This document shows positions 1 to 5,894 of a DNA stretch of 7,281 bases, piece after piece. The translations under genes were made by a program, and so were the position numbers. The notes under the pieces were generated by a model. It was not told the DNA's origin. It did not search any database and saw nothing but the letters and a program-made list of their open reading frames with translations. The DNA comes from Pseudomonadota bacterium (GTDB lineage: Bacteria > Pseudomonadota > Gammaproteobacteria > Burkholderiales > Burkholderiaceae_D), in NCBI GenBank assembly GCA_023435945.1, contig JAEZLB010000300.1, positions 1-7,281 of the forward strand. Direction: 5' to 3'. Positions within the stretch are counted from its first letter, which is position 1. Every line of letters begins with the position of its first letter.

Positions 1-1322
1 TCCGGTATGACGTCGGAAATGCTATTCCGGTAAGCGCACAAGCGGTACACCAGAGTTTTGGCAATATCCTTGATGACCGCAAAACCACCGGCCATGTCGC
101 CGTATAAGGTGCAGTACCCCACTGCGATTTCGCTCTTGTTGCCGGTGGTCAGAACAATGGAGCCATACTTGTTCGACAGTGCCATCAGCAGCGTACCGCG
201 TATGCGGGCCTGAATATTTTCTTCGGTCGTATCTTCCGCCAAACCGCGGAACTCTTCAGCCAGGGTATTACGGAAAGCGTCAAAACAATCAGCAATGGGT
301 ATTTCATCGTAGCGCACACCGACACGCCTGACCATATCACGCGAATCGATCTTGGAGATATCGGCGGTGTACGGCGAAGGCATCATGATAGCCCTTACCT
401 TGTCCGCCCCCAGCGCATCGACGGCAATCGCCAGCGTCAGGGCCGAATCGACGCCGCCTGACATGCCGATCAGCGCACCGGGGAAACCATTCTTGCCGAT
501 ATAGTCGCGCACACCCAGGACCAATGCCTCATACACCTGGGCTTCCAGCGAACCCGGTACCTCCAGCAGGGAAGCCTGCGGTTGGGGACCGTCGAAACTC
601 ACCATGCGCAAATCTTCCTGGCAGTGTTTCATCAGAGCGCAGACGTTGCCGGCCGCATCCATGACGAAGGAATTGCCATCGAAAATCAGCTCATCCTGCC
701 CGCCTATCATGTTCACGTAAACCAGGCTCAAGCCTTGTGATATCACATTGGTGCGCATGACCTCGTAACGCACCGCCTGCTTGCTCATGTGATAGGGCGA
801 GGCATTCAGGCTCAACAATATCTCGGCACCCATCTCCCGCGCTCGGGCAGCGGTGGAAGGGAACCAGTTGTCTTCGCAGATATTGATCGCAAAGCGCAGG
901 CCTTTTACCTCGAATACGCAAGGCTGCTCGCTGGATGCAAAGTAACGCTTTTCGTCGAACACCGTTGTATTGGGCAACTCATATTTGCAGTAGGTATGCG
1001 CGACCTTGCCATTGACGAGTACCGAGGCTGCGTTGAAATTCGCACCTTCGTGGCGCAGAGGGTGGCCCACGACCACATGCACATCCTTCAGGTCCGCCAT
1101 CTCCTTCGCCAGGGCATCCAAAGCCTGTTCAGATGCCTCGTAAAAAGAATCGCGCAACAGCAGGTCTTCCGGCGGATAGCCTACCAGCCCAAGCTCCGGG
1201 GTCAAGACAACATCAGCCCCCAGTTCAGCGGCACGGCGCGCAACAAGGGCTATCTTTGCCAGATTGGCGGAAATATCCCCAACAATGCAGTTCAACTGAG
1301 CGAGTGCAACTTGTACGGTCAT
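1..1322 (-). CDS. nadE: Glutamine-dependent NAD+ synthetase, 3'-truncated by the window edge
   Basis: The product makes NAD+ in the cytoplasm from deamido-NAD+, ATP and glutamine-derived ammonia, the last step of NAD biosynthesis. My translation of the minus strand from the ATG at 1322-1320 gives 440 open residues running off the left edge. The N-terminal nitrilase-like glutaminase domain (about 1-265) shows the expected Glu/Lys/Cys triad: E43 in TPELGLVGYPPEDL, K113 in CKYELPN, and C149 in INICEDNW. The synthetase domain follows, with the pyrophosphate-binding loop SGGVDS at 288-293 and later TTGNKSEIAVGY. The two-domain family is usually about 540-570 residues, so roughly 100 C-terminal residues lie outside the window. 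No strong Shine-Dalgarno precedes the ATG, but it begins the conserved MTVQVALAQLN strand of the fold, which supports this start. It is divergent from the acyltransferase gene at 1528. Identification is near certain. Confidence 0.97.
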   Translation of the reverse strand, partial: MTVQVALAQLNCIVGDISANLAKIALVARRAAELGADVVLTPELGLVGYPPEDLLLRDSFYEASEQALDALAKEMADLKDVHVVVGHPLRHEGANFNAASVLVNGKVAHTYCKYELPNTTVFDEKRYFASSEQPCVFEVKGLRFAINICEDNWFPSTAARAREMGAEILLSLNASPYHMSKQAVRYEVMRTNVISQGLSLVYVNMIGGQDELIFDGNSFVMDAAGNVCALMKHCQEDLRMVSFDGPQPQASLLEVPGSLEAQVYEALVLGVRDYIGKNGFPGALIGMSGGVDSALTLAIAVDALGADKVRAIMMPSPYTADISKIDSRDMVRRVGVRYDEIPIADCFDAFRNTLAEEFRGLAEDTTEENIQARIRGTLLMALSNKYGSIVLTTGNKSEIAVGYCTLYGDMAGGFAVIKDIAKTLVYRLCAYRNSISDVIP

Positions 1323-1352
1323 GATGGTGGTGCAATTGAAAATCAGGATCAA

Positions 1353-1358
1353 ATTATC
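1353..1358 (-). promoter_or_regulatory. nadE: Candidate -10 element for nadE
   Basis: Read on the minus strand this is GATAAT, five of six matches to the sigma-70 -10 consensus, 30 bp upstream of the nadE ATG. It would give a leader of about 24 nt. No good -35 is visible at 16-18 bp spacing (the best is GCGTGA), so the call rests on the -10 and its position in the divergent gap. Confidence 0.35.
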
Positions 1359-1471
1359 GCACGTGATGGCCACTTTCACGCTGCGCTGAAGCAAGTTCAA
1401 CCGGCAGATACTGTTCCATCGCCTGATCCGGAAGTTACCGCCCCTGCCCTGCTCCGCCTGCGCATTTTGCG

Positions 1472-1477
1472 TACAAT
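1472..1477 (+). promoter_or_regulatory. Candidate -10 element for the acyltransferase gene
   Basis: TACAAT matches five of six bases of the sigma-70 -10 consensus and lies 50 bp upstream of the start at 1528. The -35 region about 17 bp upstream is GC-rich and lacks a recognisable TTGACA-like hexamer, so the site is plausible but weak. A TG dinucleotide lies just upstream, one base too far away for a standard extended -10. Confidence 0.35.
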
Positions 1478-1527
1478 GCTCTCTGGCGGTCTGCTCCCAG
1501 GTCCCGCCATGCAAACAAAGGAAATGG

Positions 1528-2673
1528 ATGTCGGATCAGCGTTACGAATGCCGCTTGCTTGCCTCGCTCGATGAAGTGGATGCCCAGTCCTGGGATGCGC
1601 TTGTGGCAATGATGGCGGATCGCAATCCCTTTCTTTCTCATGCCTTTCTCCATGCCTTGCAGGCATCCGGCTGCGCCACCGCCGGCACAGGCTGGCACCC
1701 CCGCTTCATCACCCTATGGAGTGGCAAGGAATTGCATGCCGCCATGCCGCTTTACCTGAAGGAGCATTCCTATGGAGAATATGTATTCGACTGGGCATGG
1801 GCCGATGCCTATCACCGTCACGGCCTGGAATACTATCCCAAGCTCCTGTCGGCAATCCCGTTCACGCCGGTCATGGGCAGCCGCTTGCTGGCTCGCGATA
1901 CACCTGCCCGGAAGGCCTTGATTGCCGCACTCAGGGCATCGCAGCAGGAACTGGGGCTGTCATCCACCCACGTGCTGTTTCTCCCGACGAATGAAGCCCA
2001 AGATTTGCAGGAAGCAGGCTTCCTGCTAAGGTCCGGCGTGCAGTTTCATTGGCTGAATCGAGGCTACGAAAGCTTTGAGGATTTCCTCTCCACGCTGGAA
2101 GCAAAGAAGCGCAAGAACATCCGCGCAGAGCGCCGCAAGGTCAGAGAAGCCGGGATTGGTTTTCGCCACTTGTCAGGCCATGAAGCTAGCAAAGCGGACT
2201 GGGCTTTTTTCAAGCGCTGCTACGACCGCACCTATGCAGAACACCGATCCACGCCCTATCTGAACCTGGACTTTTTCCTGCGCATCGCCGCCAAACTGCC
2301 GGAACAGCTGCTGCTTGTCATCGCCGAGCGTGCAGGCAAGCCAATTGCCGCCTCCCTGTTCTTCCGCGATGACAAAACACTGTACGGCCGCTACTGGGGA
2401 GCCCAGGAACATCACGCCTGCCTGCATTTCGAAGCGGCCTATTACCAAGGCATTGACTACTGCATTGCGCATCGTCTTCCCTGCTTCGAAGGTGGCGCAC
2501 AGGGGGAACACAAACTGGCACGCGGCTTTGAACCCCAAAAAACATTATCTGCACACTGGCTGGCTCATCCGGTTTTTGCCGATGCGGTCGAGCAATTCCT
2601 GGAAAGAGAAAGCGCAGGGATCACGGAGTACGTGCAAGAACTAAATGAGCACCTGCCCTATCGTCATTCCTGA
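1528..2673 (+). CDS. COG3146/DUF482 family putative acyltransferase (FemAB/GNAT-like)
   Basis: The 381-residue product resembles the COG3146 (DUF482) family, often labelled GNAT N-acetyltransferase or 'peptidogalycan biosynthesis' protein. No substrate is established for the family as far as I know, so its function is unassigned here. Recognisable family segments are NPFLSHAFL (33-41), an aromatic stretch around GEYVFDWAWADAY (83-95), a basic helix EAKKRKNIRAERRKVREAG in the middle of the protein, and FEGGAQGEHKLARGFEP (320-336). The basic helix and the duplicated GNAT-like halves recall FemAB-type aminoacyl transferases. There is no signal peptide or membrane helix, so the protein should be cytoplasmic. 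The ATG at 1528 has an AAAGGA Shine-Dalgarno about 5 nt upstream. ATGs at 1509 and 1524 lie in other frames, and no in-frame start lies close upstream. The gene is divergent from nadE and is followed by a 199-bp gap, so it may be monocistronic. Family assignment is from memory of conserved motifs. Confidence 0.85.
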   Translation: MSDQRYECRLLASLDEVDAQSWDALVAMMADRNPFLSHAFLHALQASGCATAGTGWHPRFITLWSGKELHAAMPLYLKEHSYGEYVFDWAWADAYHRHGLEYYPKLLSAIPFTPVMGSRLLARDTPARKALIAALRASQQELGLSSTHVLFLPTNEAQDLQEAGFLLRSGVQFHWLNRGYESFEDFLSTLEAKKRKNIRAERRKVREAGIGFRHLSGHEASKADWAFFKRCYDRTYAEHRSTPYLNLDFFLRIAAKLPEQLLLVIAERAGKPIAASLFFRDDKTLYGRYWGAQEHHACLHFEAAYYQGIDYCIAHRLPCFEGGAQGEHKLARGFEPQKTLSAHWLAHPVFADAVEQFLERESAGITEYVQELNEHLPYRHS

Positions 2674-2676
2674 CGA
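2661..2676 (+). other. Perfect small hairpin spanning the acyltransferase stop codon
   Basis: TCGTCA and TGACGA form a 6-bp perfect stem around a TTCC loop, with the stop codon TGA as the first bases of the right arm. It is followed by AAAACGGG rather than a U tract, so it is not a standard intrinsic terminator. It may stabilise the 3' end of the message or be chance. No better terminator for this gene is visible before the kinase. Confidence 0.3.
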
Positions 2677-2756
2677 AAACGGGAAGCTTCATACCTACAC
2701 TATTCTTACGGCATCGACAAAGCACTGTGGCGGAATGACGTCAAAACATCGCAGCA

Positions 2757-2795
2757 ACTTGCAATTTAAATAATATTTAGCCATGCTAATACTGT
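2757..2795 (+). promoter_or_regulatory. AT-rich probable promoter zone upstream of the kinase
   Basis: The gap between the acyltransferase and the kinase becomes markedly AT-rich here, unlike the surrounding sequence. It contains AATAAT at 2769-2774 (five of six matches to the -10 consensus) and a TTGCAA at 2759-2764 that could act as a -35 for a weaker -10 near 2787. No hexamer pair is convincing, so I mark a zone rather than a defined promoter. A start of transcription here would leave a leader of roughly 75-95 nt before the kinase ATG that contains the inverted repeats at 2801-2830. Confidence 0.35.
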
Positions 2796-2800
2796 TTCTT

Positions 2801-2830
2801 CACAGCCATAAGCTATGCTGTGTGGCATAG
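2801..2830 (+). repeat. Two overlapping inverted repeats upstream of the kinase
   Basis: CACAGC at 2801-2806 pairs with GCTGTG at 2817-2822; ATA (2808-2810) and TAT (2814-2816) extend the stem inside, with one unpaired C and an AGC loop. CTATGC at 2813-2818 also pairs perfectly with GCATAG at 2825-2830 around a TGTGTG loop. The two stems share bases 2813-2822, so only one can form at a time. The block ends 42 nt before the kinase ATG. It could be an operator for a dimeric regulator or a switching leader structure; the sequence alone does not decide. Confidence 0.5.
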
Positions 2831-2872
2831 GAAAAATGTGATTCTTGTTTCCGTTTCTACAGGCCAAGGCCC

Positions 2873-3844
2873 ATGCAAGTAAGCTCCCCTCTGTTACCTC
2901 CTGCAGATGCTCCCGCCATCAACCGGATAGGACGTTTTCATATTCTGCGAGAACTTGGACGCGGCATCGTGGGCGCTGTCTATCTTGCTCACGACCCGAT
3001 CATAGACCGCAAGATCGCCATCAAAACCTTTAATCCCGGCCTGCATCCCATAGAACGCAAGCAGCATGCGGAAGAGTTCGTGAATGAAGCGCGTGCTGCC
3101 GGCCGACTTTCACATCAGGGGATTGTCACTATCTACGATGCCTCGACCGAAAACGGAACGGCATGGATCGCGATGGCTTATCTGAACGGAAAAACCTTGA
3201 ACAAGTGGCTGGAGGCTGGGCATTTGTTCAGTTTCGAGGATATTGCATCCATCATCTGGCGCGCGACCGATGCACTCGATCACGCTCATCAGCACGGCGT
3301 GATTCATCGCGATATCAAGCCCGGCAATATTTTCCTGGACGACAAGCTCAGACCTGTGCTGGTCGACTTTGGCATTGCACGGTCGCCTGATCGCATTTCC
3401 AGCTCCTGGTGGACCAATGACCAGACCTATACGCTGTCCGGCAACAATTTGCTGGGCACCCCGCATTACATGTCGCCTGAACAGGCGCTGGGCCAGCAGA
3501 TCGACGCACGTACTGATATTTACTCCATCGGCGTGGTGATGTATGAAATGTTGTGCGGTCAGAAGCCCTTCCAAACCGACAACTGGGTGGAACTGCTGGA
3601 AATGTTGCGCTCGAAATCTCCTATCGCTCCCCACCGTATCAATCCGGTGGTACCTGTGGAGCTTTCCCGGATCACGATGAAGGCGATGGCCAAACGTTCA
3701 TCGATGCGTTACCAGCGTGCCGAGGATATGGTAAAAGATTTGCGGCATTATCTAATCCGCCAGCGCCGTCGGCGTGGCCTGCCCGGCCTGGACATTTCTC
3801 GCCTCAATCCATTTCGAGCCTGGTCCCAACGCAGCAAAACCTAA
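2873..3844 (+). CDS. Hanks-type serine/threonine protein kinase, soluble
   Basis: The 323-residue product is a eukaryotic-like Ser/Thr kinase with every catalytic motif intact. The glycine loop is at 29-36 (GRGIVGAV); the ATP-anchoring lysine is K51 (AIK) with its partner E72. The catalytic loop HRDIKPGN is at 145-152 (D147, N152), DFG at 165-167, GTPHYMSPE at 195-203, and D215 lies in DIYSIGVVMYE. The HRD arginine marks it as an RD kinase, a class usually activated by phosphorylation of the activation segment. That segment (DFG to PE, about 39 residues) is long and rich in Ser, Thr and Trp. There is no membrane helix and no PASTA, FHA or other sensor domain; after the kinase fold comes only a basic tail (RQRRRRG, 296-302). 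It is likely cytoplasmic. The ATG at 2873 has AAGG 3 nt upstream and AGG 9 nt upstream; an in-frame TAG at 2828 limits the start, and no other usable start precedes the fold. Substrates are unknown, and no phosphatase gene lies next to it. Confidence 0.95.
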   Translation: MQVSSPLLPPADAPAINRIGRFHILRELGRGIVGAVYLAHDPIIDRKIAIKTFNPGLHPIERKQHAEEFVNEARAAGRLSHQGIVTIYDASTENGTAWIAMAYLNGKTLNKWLEAGHLFSFEDIASIIWRATDALDHAHQHGVIHRDIKPGNIFLDDKLRPVLVDFGIARSPDRISSSWWTNDQTYTLSGNNLLGTPHYMSPEQALGQQIDARTDIYSIGVVMYEMLCGQKPFQTDNWVELLEMLRSKSPIAPHRINPVVPVELSRITMKAMAKRSSMRYQRAEDMVKDLRHYLIRQRRRRGLPGLDISRLNPFRAWSQRSKT

Positions 3845-3951
3845 GCAATGGCGTTAGGGCTAAGTGTGACCGCACTCCTATCCCAAGTGCTTCTGTACTT
3901 CCAAGTGCGGCGCTGGATTCACTGCCATCCGACACCCTGATTCCTCTCTGA
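3845..3951. other. Noncoding tail between kinase stop and terminator
   Basis: This is about 107 bp with no credible gene. The octamer CCAAGTGC occurs twice in direct orientation (3883-3890 and 3901-3908), and AAGTG occurs a third time at 3863-3867. I see no promoter or further hairpin of note. It is probably 3' untranslated region of the kinase message. Confidence 0.4.
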
Positions 3952-3985
3952 AAAAACAAACGGCGCTAAAGCGCCGTTTGTTTTT
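3952..3985. terminator. Bidirectional rho-independent terminator between the kinase and ppa
   Basis: A perfect 15-bp stem (3952-3966 with 3971-3985) surrounds a TAAA loop. Its core is GC-rich (CGGCGC/GCGCCG), with A-rich and T-rich outer flanks, so a U tract follows the core on either strand. It lies between two convergent genes and can end the plus-strand kinase transcript and the minus-strand ppa transcript, whose stop codon is only 17 bp away. Confidence 0.93.
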
Positions 3986-4002
3986 AAAATCTTTCGCAGT
4001 CG

Positions 4003-4545
4003 TTATGCTGGCTTCGATTCACTTTTGTAGCTATCCACGCCAGACAGAATTTCCGCCTTCGCTTCTTCAGGACCATACCAACCGTCGATCTTGACCCACT
4101 TGCCGGCTTCCAGATCCTTATAGTGCTCGAAGAAATGCTGAATCTGCTTCAAGCGCAGTTCGTTCATGTCTTCCGGTTTTTGCCAGTGTTTGTAGATCGG
4201 CAGGATTTTATCGGCAGGCACTGCCAGAATCTTGGAGTCCTCACCACCGTCATCGGTCATTTTCAGAACGCCAATGGCACGGCAACGTACAACCACGCCT
4301 GGAATCAGGGGGAATGGAGTAATAACCAGCACGTCGACCGGATCGCCATCCTTGGCCAGCGTCTGCGGAATATAGCCGTAATTGCAAGGATAATGCATGG
4401 CGGTCCCCATGAAGCGATCCACGAAGATCGCACCGGTTTCCTTGTCCACTTCATACTTGATGGGATCCGCATTCATCGGAATTTCGATGATCACGTTGAA
4501 ATCGTTAGGCAGATCACGACCGGGAGGTACGCTATTCAAACTCAT
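4003..4545 (-). CDS. ppa: Inorganic pyrophosphatase, family I
   Basis: This cytoplasmic, Mg2+-dependent enzyme splits pyrophosphate to two phosphates and pulls biosynthetic reactions forward. The 180-residue product has the usual length for bacterial family I enzymes. The active-site residues known from the E. coli enzyme are all present, shifted by one: E21, K30, E32, R44, Y56, D66, D68, D71, D98, D103, K105, Y142 and K143. The family signature DGDPVDVLV is at 66-74. It is a single-gene unit: a strong -10 lies at 4581-4586 and a terminator is just past the stop. The Shine-Dalgarno is weak (purine-rich GAGAGACGAG upstream), but the start gives the conserved N-terminal length. Neighbours are the convergent kinase and, upstream, the hem operon on the same strand. 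Confidence 0.98.
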   Translation of the reverse strand: MSLNSVPPGRDLPNDFNVIIEIPMNADPIKYEVDKETGAIFVDRFMGTAMHYPCNYGYIPQTLAKDGDPVDVLVITPFPLIPGVVVRCRAIGVLKMTDDGGEDSKILAVPADKILPIYKHWQKPEDMNELRLKQIQHFFEHYKDLEAGKWVKIDGWYGPEEAKAEILSGVDSYKSESKPA

Positions 4546-4580
4546 GCTGTGACTCGTCTCTCAGGAGGAATAAAGCCGGG

Positions 4581-4609
4581 ATTATAGCGTAAGGAAAAGG
4601 CGCGCTCAC
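4581..4609 (-). promoter_or_regulatory. ppa: Promoter of ppa
   Basis: On the minus strand a perfect TATAAT -10 occupies 4586-4581. At 17-bp spacing the -35 position (4609-4604) reads GTGAGC, which keeps only the central TGA of TTGACA. Transcription would begin near 4574, giving a leader of about 29 nt. The -35 lies inside the arm of the hairpin at 4602-4627. Confidence 0.65.
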
Positions 4610-4627
4610 GCATAACTATGTGAGCGC
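4591..4627 (-). terminator. Probable intrinsic terminator of the hem operon
   Basis: Read on the minus strand after hemY, GCGCTCAC and GTGAGCGC form an 8-bp perfect stem (4620-4627 with 4602-4609) around a 10-nt loop. A broken T-rich tail follows (GCCTTTTCCTT, 4601 to 4591). The stem begins 40 bp past the hemY stop, a suitable place for an operon end. The tail is imperfect and the loop is large, so termination may be partial. It could alternatively be an operator over the ppa promoter. Confidence 0.5.
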
Positions 4628-4667
4628 ACGCAAGCAATAACATGGGGAATTAAAAAGAAAGCGCCGT

Positions 4668-5864
4668 TCAATCCTGTGTCAGCTGCGCACTTTTCTTGTA
4701 GTGTTCTGCAGCTTCTTCTGCATGACCAAGCGATTCATGCAGCTCGGCAAGCTTCAGATGGGCCAGTTGCAACAAATTGTTGTCGCTGGTTTCATCTACC
4801 ACTTGCTCCAGATGGCGCTGTGCCTTGCCCCACAGTTTCTGTTTCAGGCAAAGCGTGCCCAGGCTGAGCGTAAGTTCAAGATCGTAGGGACGTTGCCGCA
4901 CCCATGCCTCGCAACGCTCGATTTGTGCCAGCAGCGCCGGCGAACCGGTCTCGGCGGCGCAAACGCGATAGGTGCGTACCAGGCGGTCATCCCACTCTTT
5001 AGCCAGCGCCGCTTCGATGATGGCACGCGCTTCCGCATTCATCTCGCGAGCGTGGAAAGCATCCGCTGCACGCTTGGCAACAAAAGGAGTGGTCTTTTCT
5101 GTGGCGGGAATATCATTCCAGATCGCCCGCAAGGATTCGGAGTCCTGGCCTGCATCGCCGAGCAAATGTTCGTAAGCCAATTCACGCAAACGCAGGGACA
5201 AGGCCGGATTGAGCGCCTTGTTCTTGTCGAGCTGGCGCACCAGCCGCAGTACTTCACTCCAGTTGCTCATTCCCTGGTTGGCCTTCAGAGCCAGGCGCAG
5301 GGCATGGATGTGGCGGGCGCCGCTTGCGTTCAGCTCATCCACGACTTCCAGCGCCCTGTCGGATTGACGCTCGTCGGTCAGCATTTCCAGCGATGTCATC
5401 AGGCGTGCCGTACGCAGGAATTCGTCATCCTTGATTTTTGCCAGCCACTCATCGCGTCGCTCAGGCTGCTGCATGTGATGCGCAGCACGGGCTGCGATCA
5501 AGGCGGCCACTCCTGCATTCTCCTGCTGGCTGGCCGCACGCACGGCTGCCTTTTCCGACTGTCCGAAGCGTCCCTCGAACAAGGACTTCACGGAATCACG
5601 CAAGGCACGATTGCTTTCACGTTCGCGTTTGTTGCGACGATAGATTGCCACTCGCTGCGGCATCCCCAGTGTCATGCTGACCACCTTGAATACGGTGTAC
5701 AGCAGGACGAAGGTCGCTATTGCCAGCAACAGGAAGAAATTCAGCGACATGTCGATCCGATAAGGCGGATAGAACAGGACGACATTGCCGGGATTGATGC
5801 GAGCCGCCATTGCCAGGCCAATTGCGGCGGCAAGAACAACGATGAGCCAGATTAATGCGCGCAT
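4668..5864 (-). CDS. hemY: HemY-type membrane protein of the hemCDXY cluster (TPR-containing)
   Basis: The 398-residue product matches the proteobacterial HemY family (HemY_N plus TPR-like repeats). Two membrane helices lie at about 4-21 and 41-59, separated by a short loop with NPGNVVLFYPPYRIDMSLNFF, the conserved family core. A basic stretch (RRNKRERESNR) follows, suggesting the large C-terminal part is cytoplasmic. That part is alpha-helical, and the last 74 residues (325-398) read as tandem TPRs. The family length is about 400, so the gene is complete. Its exact role in haem synthesis is unsettled; it is unrelated to the protoporphyrinogen oxidase called HemY in Bacillus. AAGGA at 5876-5880 lies 11 nt upstream of the ATG, and the gene begins 30 bp after the hemX stop, so the two are co-transcribed. 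Confidence 0.93.
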   Translation of the reverse strand: MRALIWLIVVLAAAIGLAMAARINPGNVVLFYPPYRIDMSLNFFLLLAIATFVLLYTVFKVVSMTLGMPQRVAIYRRNKRERESNRALRDSVKSLFEGRFGQSEKAAVRAASQQENAGVAALIAARAAHHMQQPERRDEWLAKIKDDEFLRTARLMTSLEMLTDERQSDRALEVVDELNASGARHIHALRLALKANQGMSNWSEVLRLVRQLDKNKALNPALSLRLRELAYEHLLGDAGQDSESLRAIWNDIPATEKTTPFVAKRAADAFHAREMNAEARAIIEAALAKEWDDRLVRTYRVCAAETGSPALLAQIERCEAWVRQRPYDLELTLSLGTLCLKQKLWGKAQRHLEQVVDETSDNNLLQLAHLKLAELHESLGHAEEAAEHYKKSAQLTQD

Positions 5865-5875
5865 ATCGGTAAGAA

Positions 5876-5880
5876 TCCTT
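5876..5880 (-). promoter_or_regulatory. hemY: Ribosome binding site of hemY
   Basis: AAGGA on the minus strand lies 11 nt before the hemY ATG, within the 30-bp hemX-hemY gap. It is the clearest Shine-Dalgarno in the hem cluster, and indicates that hemY can initiate independently of coupling to hemX. Confidence 0.6.
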
Positions 5881-5894
5881 AGCCTGGGCGGGCG

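Noticed and set aside
1419..1431. The 13-mer TCGCCTGATCCGG recurs near 7108, suggesting a dispersed repeat
   Set aside because: There are only two copies, one noncoding and one within hemD coding sequence, with no flanking similarity; this is probably chance.
789..1574. A 261-codon plus-strand open frame opposite nadE
   Set aside because: It lies antisense to a clearly conserved NAD+ synthetase, has no recognisable domain and begins inside nadE, so it is a shadow of that gene's codon structure.
1509..1574. A 21-codon frame from the ATG at 1509 overlapping the acyltransferase start, a possible upstream regulatory ORF
   Set aside because: It has no clear ribosome site of its own, and AAAGGA is better placed for the ATG at 1528. 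It is most likely incidental.
2736..2743. TGACGTCA palindrome between the acyltransferase and the kinase
   Set aside because: An isolated 8-bp perfect palindrome is expected by chance in several kilobases and has no repeated partner here.
3110..3634. A 174-codon minus-strand open frame opposite the kinase
   Set aside because: The plus strand here encodes intact kinase motifs, including HRD and DFG; the antisense frame has no supporting features.
4701..5855. A 384-codon plus-strand open frame opposite hemY
   Set aside because: It mirrors hemY almost exactly, its translation is Cys/His/Gln-rich without domain character, and hemY is well supported on the other strand.
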